Assembly: GCA_002314145.1 (NCBI GenBank)
Contig: DCCG01000021.1
Span: 1 to 20,442, forward strand
Direction of reading: 5' to 3'
DNA from: Thalassolituus sp. UBA1087
GTDB taxonomy: Bacteria; Pseudomonadota; Gammaproteobacteria; Pseudomonadales; Oceanobacteraceae
Length of the DNA stretch: 20,442 bases
This document shows, in pieces, positions 1-7,292 of this stretch. Position 1 is the first letter of the stretch, and every line of letters begins with the position of its first letter. The translations under genes were made by a program, and so were the position numbers. Under the pieces are notes generated by a model that worked only from the letters and a program-made list of their open reading frames with translations, made no database searches and was not told where the DNA came from.

Positions 1-25
1 CCCTCAACCCCGAAGCAGGCGGCGT

Positions 26-53
26 ATACTACGCTCTTTCTGACCGAAGTCAA
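26..53 (-). promoter_or_regulatory. Second stable-RNA-type sigma-70 promoter reading out of the left edge
   Basis: Read on the minus strand, a -35 box TTGACT (48-53) is followed after 16 bases by a -10 box TAGTAT (26-31) and then the GC-rich stretch ACGCCGCC. GC-rich discriminators are typical of stringently controlled rRNA and tRNA promoters. It lies in tandem with the stronger promoter at 180-207 and points the same way, so the transcribed gene should lie just left of base 1. The RNA itself is outside the window, so its identity (rRNA or tRNA) is inference. Confidence 0.5.
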
Positions 54-179
54 CAACCTGTTTCAGAATTTTTTCGAAGCTGCGGAGGATGAAAACATCA
101 CCTGGTCAACTTCTTTCTGAAGCCCTCAACAGCGGTCTGAAACCGTTTTAAAAACGCCTTCGTGCTGAAGAGGAGGCGC

Positions 180-207
180 ATTATATAGACGGGTTAATTC
201 CGGTCAA
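180..207 (-). promoter_or_regulatory. Strong stable-RNA-type sigma-70 promoter overlapping the msrQ stop
   Basis: Minus strand: -35 TTGACC (202-207), 16-base spacer, perfect -10 TATAAT (180-185), then the discriminator GCGCC. This near-consensus design with a GC-rich discriminator is the classic form of growth-rate-controlled rRNA or tRNA promoters. The TGA stop of msrQ (204-206) lies inside the -35 box, so msrQ and this transcription unit abut directly. Transcription would start near base 173 and run left, through the second promoter at 26-53 and off the window. I see no coding sequence in 1-203; the 39-codon open stretch at 1-120 on the plus strand is explained by chance. Confidence 0.65.
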
Positions 208-818
208 CCGCTTTTTAATACTTTTTTGCTAATCAATTTGTTCCGCCAGCGCAGCACCAGAAGAACACCGGTCAGCAAGGCATACAGGCCCGGCTCAAAC
301 CAGGAGGAGCGTATCTGCATCAGGTAATGCAGCGCGGCCAGCAGAGCAACAATATAGACCAGTGAATGCAGCTTCCTCCATCGCCGCCCCAGACGGCGCT
401 GCCAGCCCTGAGTCGACGTAACCGCCAGTGGTATCAACATCAGCCAGGCCAGCATGCCGGCCAACAGGTAGGGACGCTCAATGGTTTCCTGCCAGAGTTC
501 ATGCCAGCGCCATTGCAGCAGAAACATAAAATATGACAACAAATGCAGTGAGACATAGAAGAAAGCGAACAGTCCCAGCATACGCCGGTGGCGCATCAAC
601 CAACGCTGACCTGCGATGCGGCTCAGCGGGCTGACCGCAAGACTGATTAACAGGAAGTTAAAAGCCCAGCTACCGGTAAACCAGACGATCGCTTTAGCCG
701 GTTCCGGGCCCAGCAGATTCCACTCGCCCGACTGAATACGCACGACTGCCTGTGTAATCCATATAAAGGGCAACAGACTCAGTACAAAGATAACCACCCG
801 GCGCCAGCGTACGGCCAT
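204..818 (-). CDS. msrQ: MsrQ, haem b membrane subunit of the MsrPQ methionine sulfoxide reductase
   Basis: MsrQ (YedZ) is the inner-membrane haem protein that passes electrons from the quinone pool or a flavin reductase to periplasmic MsrP, which repairs oxidised methionines in envelope proteins. The 204-residue product has about six hydrophobic segments of the ferric-reductase-like family. Histidines at 92, 151 and 164 lie within membrane segments (HLLSY, LHSLVY and ALHYLM contexts), where the family's haem-ligand histidines are found. Length is normal for the family. The start codon shares one base with the stop of msrP (TAATG), so translation is coupled. The stop codon is embedded in the -35 box of a leftward promoter. 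Confidence 0.95.
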   Translation of the reverse strand: MAVRWRRVVIFVLSLLPFIWITQAVVRIQSGEWNLLGPEPAKAIVWFTGSWAFNFLLISLAVSPLSRIAGQRWLMRHRRMLGLFAFFYVSLHLLSYFMFLLQWRWHELWQETIERPYLLAGMLAWLMLIPLAVTSTQGWQRRLGRRWRKLHSLVYIVALLAALHYLMQIRSSWFEPGLYALLTGVLLVLRWRNKLISKKVLKSG

Positions 819-1816
819 TAATATTGCTTCCGCAGATCCATACCCTGATACAGTGAGGCAACTTCTTCCTCATAGCCGTTAAACATGCGGGTATCGATCC
901 GGTTGGGACTGAACAGGCCTGATGGCAATCGCCGCTCACTGGCCTGACTCCAGCGCGGATGATCCACCTGCGGGTTCACATTGGCATAGAAGCCGTATTC
1001 CTGAGGGGCCAGTTCATTCCAGGTTGTACGGGGCATCGTTTCCCGGAAGCGGATGGCGACAATCGACTTAATACTTTTAAAGCCGTATTTCCATGGGACA
1101 ACTAAACGCAGCGGTGCCCCGTTCTGATTCGGCAGAACTTCACCATACAGACCAACCGCCATAATCGTCAGCGGGTTCATGGCTTCATCCATCCGCAGCC
1201 CTTCGCGGTACGGCCAGTCGATGGTCGAGAAACGGGATTTCTGTTCCGGCATCTGTTCAGGATCGTTGAGCGTGACAAACTCCACGTACTTAGCCGACGA
1301 CAGTGGTTTAAAACGCTTAAGCAGTTGCGAGAGTTGAAAACCCACCCAGGGGATCACCATCGACCAGGCTTCGACGCAACGCAGCCGGTAGATGCGTTCT
1401 TCCAGCGCCATGCCTTTCAGCAGATCATCCAGCGAATAATCCCCCTGAACCTCACACTCCCCTTCCACTCTGACAGACCAGGGATCGGTCTTCAGCGATC
1501 CGCTGTGACGATAAGGGTCCGTTTTGTTGTAACCAAACTCGTAAAAGTTGTTGTACTGGGTAATGGTGGAATAAGGAGCAGGCTTTTCATCCTTACCGAA
1601 GGCTGTCTCCTGTGCCTGCAAAACCTGCCTTGCCAGCCATTGCGGAGCGCCCGGGGCGGCATCGTCGCGGGTAACCAGAGCCTGCGCCGGGAAGGCAGCG
1701 GCTGCCAGAGTCACTGCCCCTGCCTGCGCCATAAATTCGCGCCGCTTCTTATAGACAGAATACGGAGTAATCTCAGAACTCAGCGGATCGCTGCGGCGTT
1801 GTTTACGGATGATCAT
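818..1816 (-). CDS. msrP: MsrP, periplasmic molybdopterin-dependent methionine sulfoxide reductase catalytic subunit
   Basis: MsrP (YedY) reduces free and protein-bound methionine sulfoxide in the periplasm using a Mo-molybdopterin cofactor and electrons from MsrQ. The 332-residue product begins with a twin-arginine signal (KKRREFMAQAG, Arg25-Arg26) followed by an Ala-rich hydrophobic stretch ending near residue 46, so it should be exported folded by Tat. The sulfite-oxidase-fold core contains RLRCVEAWSMVIPW, with the molybdenum-ligating Cys at 147. A run of five G bases lies just upstream of the start as a possible ribosome site. A weak -35/-10 pair (TTCCGA, 17 bases, CATAAC) is visible in the 127-bp gap toward pssA. 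It is the first gene of an msrPQ operon. Confidence 0.95.
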   Translation of the reverse strand: MIIRKQRRSDPLSSEITPYSVYKKRREFMAQAGAVTLAAAAFPAQALVTRDDAAPGAPQWLARQVLQAQETAFGKDEKPAPYSTITQYNNFYEFGYNKTDPYRHSGSLKTDPWSVRVEGECEVQGDYSLDDLLKGMALEERIYRLRCVEAWSMVIPWVGFQLSQLLKRFKPLSSAKYVEFVTLNDPEQMPEQKSRFSTIDWPYREGLRMDEAMNPLTIMAVGLYGEVLPNQNGAPLRLVVPWKYGFKSIKSIVAIRFRETMPRTTWNELAPQEYGFYANVNPQVDHPRWSQASERRLPSGLFSPNRIDTRMFNGYEEEVASLYQGMDLRKQY

Positions 1817-1860
1817 AGAACCCCCGGTGCCCAGAAGTTATGCAGACAATCGGGACGGGT

Positions 1861-1879
1861 CGGAAACCTGCTGTTTCCG
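1861..1879. other. Short perfect hairpin in the pssA-msrP gap
   Basis: CGGAAAC and GTTTCCG are perfect 7-base complements around a 5-base loop. There is no T-run, so it is not an intrinsic terminator in either direction. It lies upstream of msrP and shares GGCGGAA and TTCCG elements with the neighbouring hairpin at 1910-1932, suggesting two copies of one structural element. Function unknown. Confidence 0.35.
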
Positions 1880-1909
1880 CCACGCCCCGGAGAGTGATAT
1901 GACCATGGC

Positions 1910-1932
1910 GGTCGGCGGAAATTCCGCCAACC
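1910..1932 (-). other. Strong hairpin just after pssA, terminator-like but without a T-run
   Basis: The minus strand can form a 10-bp stem (1923-1932 with 1910-1919, one T-G pair) around a 3-base loop, starting 12 bases after the pssA stop. A stem this strong after a stop codon often marks a 3' end or a processing site. No T-run follows, so factor-independent termination is doubtful and ilvY/pssA transcripts may continue into msrPQ. Confidence 0.4.
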
Positions 1933-1943
1933 TCAGCCCGGGA

Positions 1944-2771
1944 TCAGGCTTTTTTGCGGCGCAGCCGGGTCCAGCCTTCGTACACAGGTCCGGACAGTGA
2001 GTACGCCATAAAGACACCCAGCAGCACTTTGGCCGGATCAATGGATACCACCACAAACACCATGACCACGGCCAGCAGGGCAACAAACGGTACTTTGCCA
2101 CGCAGATCCAGGCCTTTGAAGCTGTGATAGCGCACATTGGACACCATCAGAATGCCGGCGATCGGTACCACCAGCGCCATCAACCAGGCCATTTCACGAC
2201 CGGGCACGCCGGTTTCACTGAATACCCACACCATGCCGGCCACAATGGCAGCGGCTGACGGCGACGCCAGGCCGGTGAAAAAGTTTTTATCAGCCACTTC
2301 CAGCTGAGTATTAAACCGGGCCAGACGCAATGCGGCGCCGGCAACGTAAATAAACGCCGCAACCCAACCGACTTTGCCCAGATCCTGTAACGCCCAGGTA
2401 AAGGAAACCAGCGCCGGCGCCACACCAAAGGACACCATATCGGCGAGGCTGTCGTACTCAGCACCGAAGTCGCTCTGTGTATTGGTCATACGGGCCACGC
2501 GGCCATCCATGCCATCAAGAATCATGGAAATGAAGATCGCAATGGCGGCGTTTTCAAAATGGCCGTTCATACTGGCGACGATGGCGTAAAACCCGGAAAA
2601 CAGCGCACCGGTGGTAAACAGGTTCGGCAACAGGTAGATGCCTTTGCGCCCGGGCCATTTAGACGATGTTTTCGCCCCGACAGTCTCTTCGTCGGTATGA
2701 ATATCTGTGGTGTTTTCTGTCTCGTGTTCTTTGTTGTCCATAATCGGTACAACCTTATTGTCGTCGTTCAT
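1944..2771 (-). CDS. pssA: CDP-diacylglycerol-serine O-phosphatidyltransferase
   Basis: PssA condenses CDP-diacylglycerol with L-serine to phosphatidylserine, the precursor of phosphatidylethanolamine. The 275-residue product is the integral-membrane CDP-alcohol phosphatidyltransferase type, not the peripheral E. coli type. The family signature is complete: D86, D89-G90, A93-R94, G103, D107 and D111. About 40 polar, acidic N-terminal residues precede the first membrane segment, and several further hydrophobic segments follow. The C-terminus is basic (RLRRKKA). A second ATG at codon 11 is possible, because no strong ribosome site decides the start. It lies 40 bp after ilvY on the same strand. 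In Pseudomonas, pssA likewise neighbours ilvC on one side and msrPQ on the other. Confidence 0.93.
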   Translation of the reverse strand: MNDDNKVVPIMDNKEHETENTTDIHTDEETVGAKTSSKWPGRKGIYLLPNLFTTGALFSGFYAIVASMNGHFENAAIAIFISMILDGMDGRVARMTNTQSDFGAEYDSLADMVSFGVAPALVSFTWALQDLGKVGWVAAFIYVAGAALRLARFNTQLEVADKNFFTGLASPSAAAIVAGMVWVFSETGVPGREMAWLMALVVPIAGILMVSNVRYHSFKGLDLRGKVPFVALLAVVMVFVVVSIDPAKVLLGVFMAYSLSGPVYEGWTRLRRKKA

Positions 2772-2811
2772 CGTGTGATGCTCTTCTGTGTAACCTGCCT
2801 ATTATGAGCCA

Positions 2812-3687
2812 TCAGAGCAGCGCTGTCTTCCATAGCGCCCGCAACAGAGGTTCTTCCAGGCGCTGAGTTCTGGAACACAGGCCTATGGCAAACGGCTCCA
2901 GCTCCGGCTGCACATTCAGCACCCGCACCCGGCTGGCCATCGGGCTGTTCCTCAGTACCAGCTCAGGAACAACCCCAACGCCGACGCCCAGCGCCACCAT
3001 GCTGACAATCGCTTCATTACCGGCGACCTGGGCATAGATGTGTGGCTGAATCTGCCGCTCCGCAAACCACTGATTCACGCGGGTACGGGCCAGGCCAGAC
3101 TCAGAAAGCACCATAGGGACTTCTGACCAGTCGATTTCCGCCTGGTTCATCCCGGCAAGGTTGGCCGGTGTACGGGGAACGATAAACAACAGAGGTGAAG
3201 ACGCCATGGCTTTAAACGTCAGCCCGGCAGGCAGGTGCTCAGGACGGGCTGCAATCCCCACATCCGCATCCCCGGATTCCGTACGCGGAATCGACTCCGC
3301 AGCATCACCGGTATGCACCCGCAGATCCACCAGCGGGTATTGCTCACGGAAACGCGACAGCAGATCCGGCAAAAAACTGTAGGTGGCCGTGACCGAGCAG
3401 AACAGGGTCAGCTGGCCACTGAGATCACTGACTTCGGTTCCCACGGAACTGCGCAGCTGCTGCCAGCTTAACAGGGTCTGTTCCGCGTGCTGGCGGAACA
3501 GTTCCCCGGCCGGGGTCAGCTGCATAGGCGTCGTGTCCCGATTAAACAGCTGCGCACCGGCTTCCTCCTCCATTCGCGCCAGACGCCGGCTGAGTGTCGA
3601 GGCACTCATATGCAATTGCTGACCGGCTTTACCCAGATGCTGCTGCGAACTGAGACTGAGAAAAACCTGCAAGTCTTTGTAATCCAT
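2812..3687 (-). CDS. ilvY: IlvY, LysR-family activator of ilvC
   Basis: IlvY is the LysR-type regulator that activates the divergent ilvC gene when the acetohydroxy-acid substrates accumulate. The 291-residue product has an N-terminal winged helix-turn-helix (residues about 1-60, LGKAGQQLHMSASTLSRRLA) and a periplasmic-binding-protein-like effector domain. Phrases shared with enterobacterial IlvY include LFCSVTATYSFLP and VSMVALGVGVGVVPE. I chose the ATG at 3685-3687 (MDYKDLQVFL) because it aligns with the E. coli protein start. The frame extends 10 codons further to a GTG, but that would run into the intergenic control region. It is divergent from ilvC, with operator palindromes between them. 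Confidence 0.92.
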   Translation of the reverse strand: MDYKDLQVFLSLSSQQHLGKAGQQLHMSASTLSRRLARMEEEAGAQLFNRDTTPMQLTPAGELFRQHAEQTLLSWQQLRSSVGTEVSDLSGQLTLFCSVTATYSFLPDLLSRFREQYPLVDLRVHTGDAAESIPRTESGDADVGIAARPEHLPAGLTFKAMASSPLLFIVPRTPANLAGMNQAEIDWSEVPMVLSESGLARTRVNQWFAERQIQPHIYAQVAGNEAIVSMVALGVGVGVVPELVLRNSPMASRVRVLNVQPELEPFAIGLCSRTQRLEEPLLRALWKTALL

Positions 3688-3724
3688 AGCCTTTCTGAAC
3701 CCTTTTGCGGTTTGCACTGATGCC

Positions 3725-3741
3725 GTTGCATTTTATGCAAC
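3725..3741. promoter_or_regulatory. IlvY operator 1 (perfect palindrome)
   Basis: GTTGCAT-TTT-ATGCAAC is a perfect 7-3-7 inverted repeat lying 37 bp upstream of the chosen ilvY start, within the divergent ilvY-ilvC region. LysR regulators bind such dyads, and IlvY is known in E. coli to use two tandem operators. Position and symmetry make this the high-affinity, autoregulatory site by inference. Confidence 0.7.
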
Positions 3742-3755
3742 ACAACGACGCAAAT

Positions 3756-3772
3756 ATAGCATTTTACGCAAC
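3756..3772. promoter_or_regulatory. IlvY operator 2 (imperfect copy)
   Basis: ATAGCATTTTACGCAAC matches the perfect palindrome at 3725-3741 at 14 of 17 positions, with the same centre and right arm. Centre-to-centre distance is 31 bp, about three helical turns, so two IlvY tetramer faces would align. This weaker site abuts the likely ilvC -35 region, as expected for the activation site. A further partial motif, GCATTTTA, follows at 3773-3780. Confidence 0.6.
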
Positions 3773-3792
3773 GCATTTTATCCCCTAGTATT
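3764..3792 (+). promoter_or_regulatory. Probable activator-dependent ilvC promoter
   Basis: A -10-like TAGTAT (3787-3792) sits 17 bases after a poor -35-like TTACGC (3764-3769) that overlaps the second IlvY operator. The weak -35 fits a promoter that needs IlvY for activity. It would leave a leader of about 40 bases before the ilvC start. Assigned from position and motif only. Confidence 0.35.
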
Positions 3793-3837
3793 CCGCCCCA
3801 AACACGCATTCCTTTAACCAATTGCAAGGAGACAGAG

Positions 3838-5325
3838 ATGGGTAACTACTTTAATACTCTGAACCTGCGTCAGCAGCTGGATCAGCTGGGCCGCTGCCGT
3901 TTTATGAACCGTGACGAATTCGCTTCTGAAGCCGAATTCCTGAAAGGTAAGAAAGTTGTCATCGTGGGCTGTGGTGCTCAGGGCCTGAACCAGGGTCTGA
4001 ACATGCGCGATTCCGGTCTGGACGTTTCCTACGCCCTGCGTGCTGCCGCCATCGAAGAAAAGCGTCAGTCCTGGAAAAACGCATCTGAAAACGGCTTCAA
4101 CGTCGGCACTTACGAAGAACTGATCCCGACAGCGGATCTGGTCATGAACCTGACGCCGGACAAGCAGCACAGCGACGTGGTTTCTACCGTAATGCCGCTG
4201 ATGAAAGAAGGCGCCTGCCTGGGTTACTCCCACGGTTTCAACATTGTTGAAGAAGGCATGCAGATCCGTGACGACCTGACGGTTGTTATGGTGGCACCTA
4301 AGTGCCCGGGTTCTGAAGTCCGTGAAGAATACAAGCGTGGCTTTGGCGTACCAACGCTGCTGGCTGTGCACCCGGAAAACGATCCGAAAGGTGAAGGCTG
4401 GGACATCGCCAAAGCCTGGGCTGCTGCCACTGGTGGTCACCGTGCCGGCTGTCTGGAGTCGTCTTTCGTGGCGGAAGTTAAGTCTGACCTGATGGGTGAG
4501 CAAACCATTCTGTGCGGCATGCTGCAGACCGGTGCCATCCTCGGCTTCGAGAAAATGGTTGAAGACGGTATCGACGAAGGTTACGCCGCCAAACTGATTC
4601 AGTACGGCTGGGAAACCACGACCGAAGCACTGAAATACGGCGGTATCACCAACATGATGGACCGTCTGTCTAACCCGGCTAAAATCGTTGCCTTCGATAT
4701 GGCCGAAGAAATGAAAGACCTGATGCGTCCGCTGTTCCGTAAGCACCAGGATGACATCATGACCGGCCACTTCTCCTCCACCATGATGGAAGACTGGGCC
4801 AACGGTGATGCTAACCTGCTGAAATGGCGTGAAGAAACATCCGACACCGGCTTTGAAAAAGCACCGGCGTCTGATGTGGAAATCGACGAACAGGAATACT
4901 TCGACCACGGCATCCTGCTGGTTGCTATGGTGAAAGCCGGGGTCGAACTGGCGTTCGAAACTATGGTTGAATCCGGTATCGTTGAAGAGTCTGCTTACTA
5001 TGAGTCTCTGCACGAAACACCGCTGATCGCCAACACCATTGCCCGTCGTAAACTGTATGAAATGAACGTGGTAATTTCTGATACTGCCGAGTACGGTAAC
5101 TACCTGTTCTCTCACGCTGCCGTTCCTCTGCTGCGCGAGAAATTCATGCCGCACATCGGTACCGACGTTATCGGTAAAGGCCTGAACGTTAAATCCAACT
5201 CTGTGGATAACGCCCGCCTGATCGAAGTCAACGACGCTATCCGCAACCACCCGGTTGAATGGATTGGTCAGGAACTGCGCGGTTACATGACCGACATGAA
5301 ACGCATCGTGGAAGCTGCTAAGTAA
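3838..5325 (+). CDS. ilvC: Ketol-acid reductoisomerase (NADP+), class II
   Basis: IlvC isomerises and reduces acetolactate and acetohydroxybutyrate to the dihydroxy acids of valine, leucine and isoleucine synthesis, using NADPH and Mg2+ in the cytoplasm. At 495 residues it is the long class II form with a duplicated C-terminal knotted domain, and it closely follows the E. coli protein throughout. The Rossmann motif GCGAQGLNQG lies at 44-53; MVAPKCPGSEVREEY and the second-domain EESAYYESLHE and SDTAEYGNY motifs are intact. A good ribosome site (AAGGAGA, 3826-3832) fixes the start. It is monocistronic, controlled by divergent ilvY, and closed by the terminator at 5345-5370. Confidence 0.98.
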   Translation: MGNYFNTLNLRQQLDQLGRCRFMNRDEFASEAEFLKGKKVVIVGCGAQGLNQGLNMRDSGLDVSYALRAAAIEEKRQSWKNASENGFNVGTYEELIPTADLVMNLTPDKQHSDVVSTVMPLMKEGACLGYSHGFNIVEEGMQIRDDLTVVMVAPKCPGSEVREEYKRGFGVPTLLAVHPENDPKGEGWDIAKAWAAATGGHRAGCLESSFVAEVKSDLMGEQTILCGMLQTGAILGFEKMVEDGIDEGYAAKLIQYGWETTTEALKYGGITNMMDRLSNPAKIVAFDMAEEMKDLMRPLFRKHQDDIMTGHFSSTMMEDWANGDANLLKWREETSDTGFEKAPASDVEIDEQEYFDHGILLVAMVKAGVELAFETMVESGIVEESAYYESLHETPLIANTIARRKLYEMNVVISDTAEYGNYLFSHAAVPLLREKFMPHIGTDVIGKGLNVKSNSVDNARLIEVNDAIRNHPVEWIGQELRGYMTDMKRIVEAAK

Positions 5326-5344
5326 GCGCTGACACGACGTATCA

Positions 5345-5370
5345 AAAGCCCGGCTCTGCCGGGCTTTTTT
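5345..5370 (+). terminator. Intrinsic terminator of ilvC
   Basis: A perfect 10-bp stem, AAAGCCCGGC and GCCGGGCTTT, closes a 3-base TCT loop and runs into a T6 tract. It begins 20 bases after the ilvC stop. The A-rich left flank means it may also work weakly in the opposite direction. Confidence 0.92.
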
Positions 5371-5418
5371 GTATCCGTTTCATGATATAACTCAGTAACC
5401 ACACAGACTTACAGCCCG

Positions 5419-5448
5419 TTGCCGGTACTAACAAAAGTGTCATATATG
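5419..5448 (+). promoter_or_regulatory. Possible promoter of the EAL-CBS-GGDEF gene
   Basis: TTGCCG (5419-5424), 18 bases, TATATG (5443-5448): each hexamer matches consensus at four of six positions. It is the best pair I see in the 130 bp between the ilvC terminator and the next start. No Shine-Dalgarno sequence is evident before that ATG, so translation may be inefficient. Confidence 0.3.
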
Positions 5449-5501
5449 CTTCATCATAAAAGCCCAGTATCATCACACCCTTTTATCCGGATTGCATACC
5501 A

Positions 5502-7268
5502 ATGGCCCCTCAACTATTGCAGGACAGCCTGGACGAACTGATTTGCAAGGAAGCAATCCACACCCACCTGCAGCCGATTGTCGATCTCAGCTGCAACCAG
5601 GCACTGGGCTATGAAGCCCTGACCCGGGGAAATCCCGGCCACATGCTGCAGCGCCCGGACCTGATGTTTCAGGCCGCCAACCAGTTTGAGCGTATTCCCG
5701 ATCTGGAATCTCTGTGCATCCGGTCTGCAGTTAAGCATTTCGCCCTGAAACAGACGGCTGGCCGCCTGTTCCTCAACATCTGTCCGCAAACCCTGTTTCA
5801 CTACGCCAATACCCTGGACGGACTGACCCGGCAGCTGGCGGATGTACATCTGACACCGGAAGACGTGGTACTGGAGATTTCCGAACGCTTTCCCATTGAT
5901 CATGCCGACACCTTTGTTGAACTCATCAACCGTCTGAAAGGCATGGGTTATGGTATCGCCATTGATGATCTGGGCAGCGGCTATTCCGGTCTCAAGCTCT
6001 GGTCGCAGATCCGTCCGGACTACGTGAAAATTGACCGCCATTTTATCGACCGCATCGATCAGGACCCGGTGAAACAGGCCTTTGTCACCTCAGTCGTGCA
6101 TCTTTGCGAACAGCTGAAGTGTGAAATTATTGCTGAAGGTATTGAGCAACCCGGAGAGATCAAGCTGCTGCGCTCGCTCGGCGTGCATATTGGTCAGGGT
6201 TACCTGCTGGGCAGACCTGCCAGTGAGCCCGGCTTTACACCACCGGACAACAGCCGCGCAGACAGCAGTCAGCACAGCCAGGGGCTGGATCTGCCGATTG
6301 GCGCCCTGTGCCAATACGCCAGAACCATCAGCACCGATATGCTGCTGAAAGAAGCCGATGAACTGTTCAAACAGCAGCCACAACTGATGTCTGTGCCGGT
6401 ATTGCGGGACAAGCGCCCGGTGGGCCTGCTGCACCAGCGCAAAGTACTGGAAACCTTTGCCCAGCCTTATGGCCGTGCGTTGTTTGAACGTAAACAGGTT
6501 GAAGACCTGATGCAGCGCGACCCGCTGATCGTCGACCGCAGCATGAGCCTGGAATCGGTCAGTAAGCTGATGACTGACGACGAAGATCACTACCTGCGCC
6601 AGCATCTGATTATCTCCAACCAGGGGAATTACCTCGGCATGGTCAACACCAAAGACCTGCTGAAGCGCATCACCAACAGCCAGATACAAAAAGCCCGCTA
6701 CGCTAATCCACTGACCATGCTGCCGGGCAATGTGCTGATCGATGAACACATTGACAGCCTGCTCAAACAGCAGACGCCCTTCTATCTGCTGTACGCCGAT
6801 CTCAACCACTTTAAACCCTTCAACGACCACTACGGCTACCGTCAGGGAGATAACGTCATCCGCTGGCTGGGGCAGCTGTTACAGTCACACAGTTGCGGGG
6901 ATGTGTTTGTCGGTCATGTGGGAGGCGACGACTTTATTCTGGTGAGCCAGGAAGAAGACATTGCACGCCTGTGCGGCAGCATTCTGCAGGCATTCAATGA
7001 GGGCATTGCCGGATTTCATAACAGCGAAGACTGGGGACGCGGCTATCTGCAGGGCACCGACCGCAACGGTAAAGCCGCTGAATTTCCGTTACTCAGTCTG
7101 GCGATTGGTGTCGTACCCTACGCCCTGATTACCGGCGATGACCCACAGAGTCTGGCCCTGTTGGCTGCGAGCGCCAAAAAAGCCGCAAAGAAAAAAGGGG
7201 GAAGTCATTGGCAGTTGCTGAGCAGTGGCGAAACACAGCTCAGCCTGGTACCTGCGGGCGGTCTCTGA
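5502..7268 (+). CDS. EAL-CBS-GGDEF protein, probable c-di-GMP phosphodiesterase
   Basis: A 588-residue soluble signalling protein with no signal peptide or membrane segment. The N-terminal EAL domain (about 10-245) keeps the catalytic set: E38-A-L-T-R, N92, E125, D155-D156, K176, E212 and the GQGYLLGRP end (Q232), so hydrolysis of c-di-GMP is expected. A pair of CBS repeats (about 275-392) probably binds a nucleotide and regulates. The C-terminal GGDEF domain (about 400-565) reads GGDDF at 474-478, with Asp for the usual metal-binding Glu, and has no RxxD inhibitory site before it. It is therefore more likely a GTP-sensing or weak domain than a strong cyclase. Downstream lies the convergent fibro-slime gene, 24 bp away, with no visible terminator between. 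Confidence 0.9.
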   Translation: MAPQLLQDSLDELICKEAIHTHLQPIVDLSCNQALGYEALTRGNPGHMLQRPDLMFQAANQFERIPDLESLCIRSAVKHFALKQTAGRLFLNICPQTLFHYANTLDGLTRQLADVHLTPEDVVLEISERFPIDHADTFVELINRLKGMGYGIAIDDLGSGYSGLKLWSQIRPDYVKIDRHFIDRIDQDPVKQAFVTSVVHLCEQLKCEIIAEGIEQPGEIKLLRSLGVHIGQGYLLGRPASEPGFTPPDNSRADSSQHSQGLDLPIGALCQYARTISTDMLLKEADELFKQQPQLMSVPVLRDKRPVGLLHQRKVLETFAQPYGRALFERKQVEDLMQRDPLIVDRSMSLESVSKLMTDDEDHYLRQHLIISNQGNYLGMVNTKDLLKRITNSQIQKARYANPLTMLPGNVLIDEHIDSLLKQQTPFYLLYADLNHFKPFNDHYGYRQGDNVIRWLGQLLQSHSCGDVFVGHVGGDDFILVSQEEDIARLCGSILQAFNEGIAGFHNSEDWGRGYLQGTDRNGKAAEFPLLSLAIGVVPYALITGDDPQSLALLAASAKKAAKKKGGSHWQLLSSGETQLSLVPAGGL

Positions 7269-7292
7269 CGACCCACAGGCAGACGCCGGTGC

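Noticed and set aside
104..109. A third TTGACC -35-like box on the minus strand
   Set aside because: No acceptable -10 box lies 15-19 bases downstream of it.
1..120. Open plus-strand frame ending in TGA at 118-120, possibly the tail of an upstream gene
   Set aside because: The stretch is better explained by two promoter-like -35/-10 pairs on the other strand; the 39 codons show no family resemblance.
3814..5250. A 478-codon open frame antisense to ilvC
   Set aside because: It lies wholly opposite the unmistakable ilvC gene, has a His/Phe/Val/Gln-rich composition typical of reverse-strand reading of well-biased codons, and has no recognisable domain.
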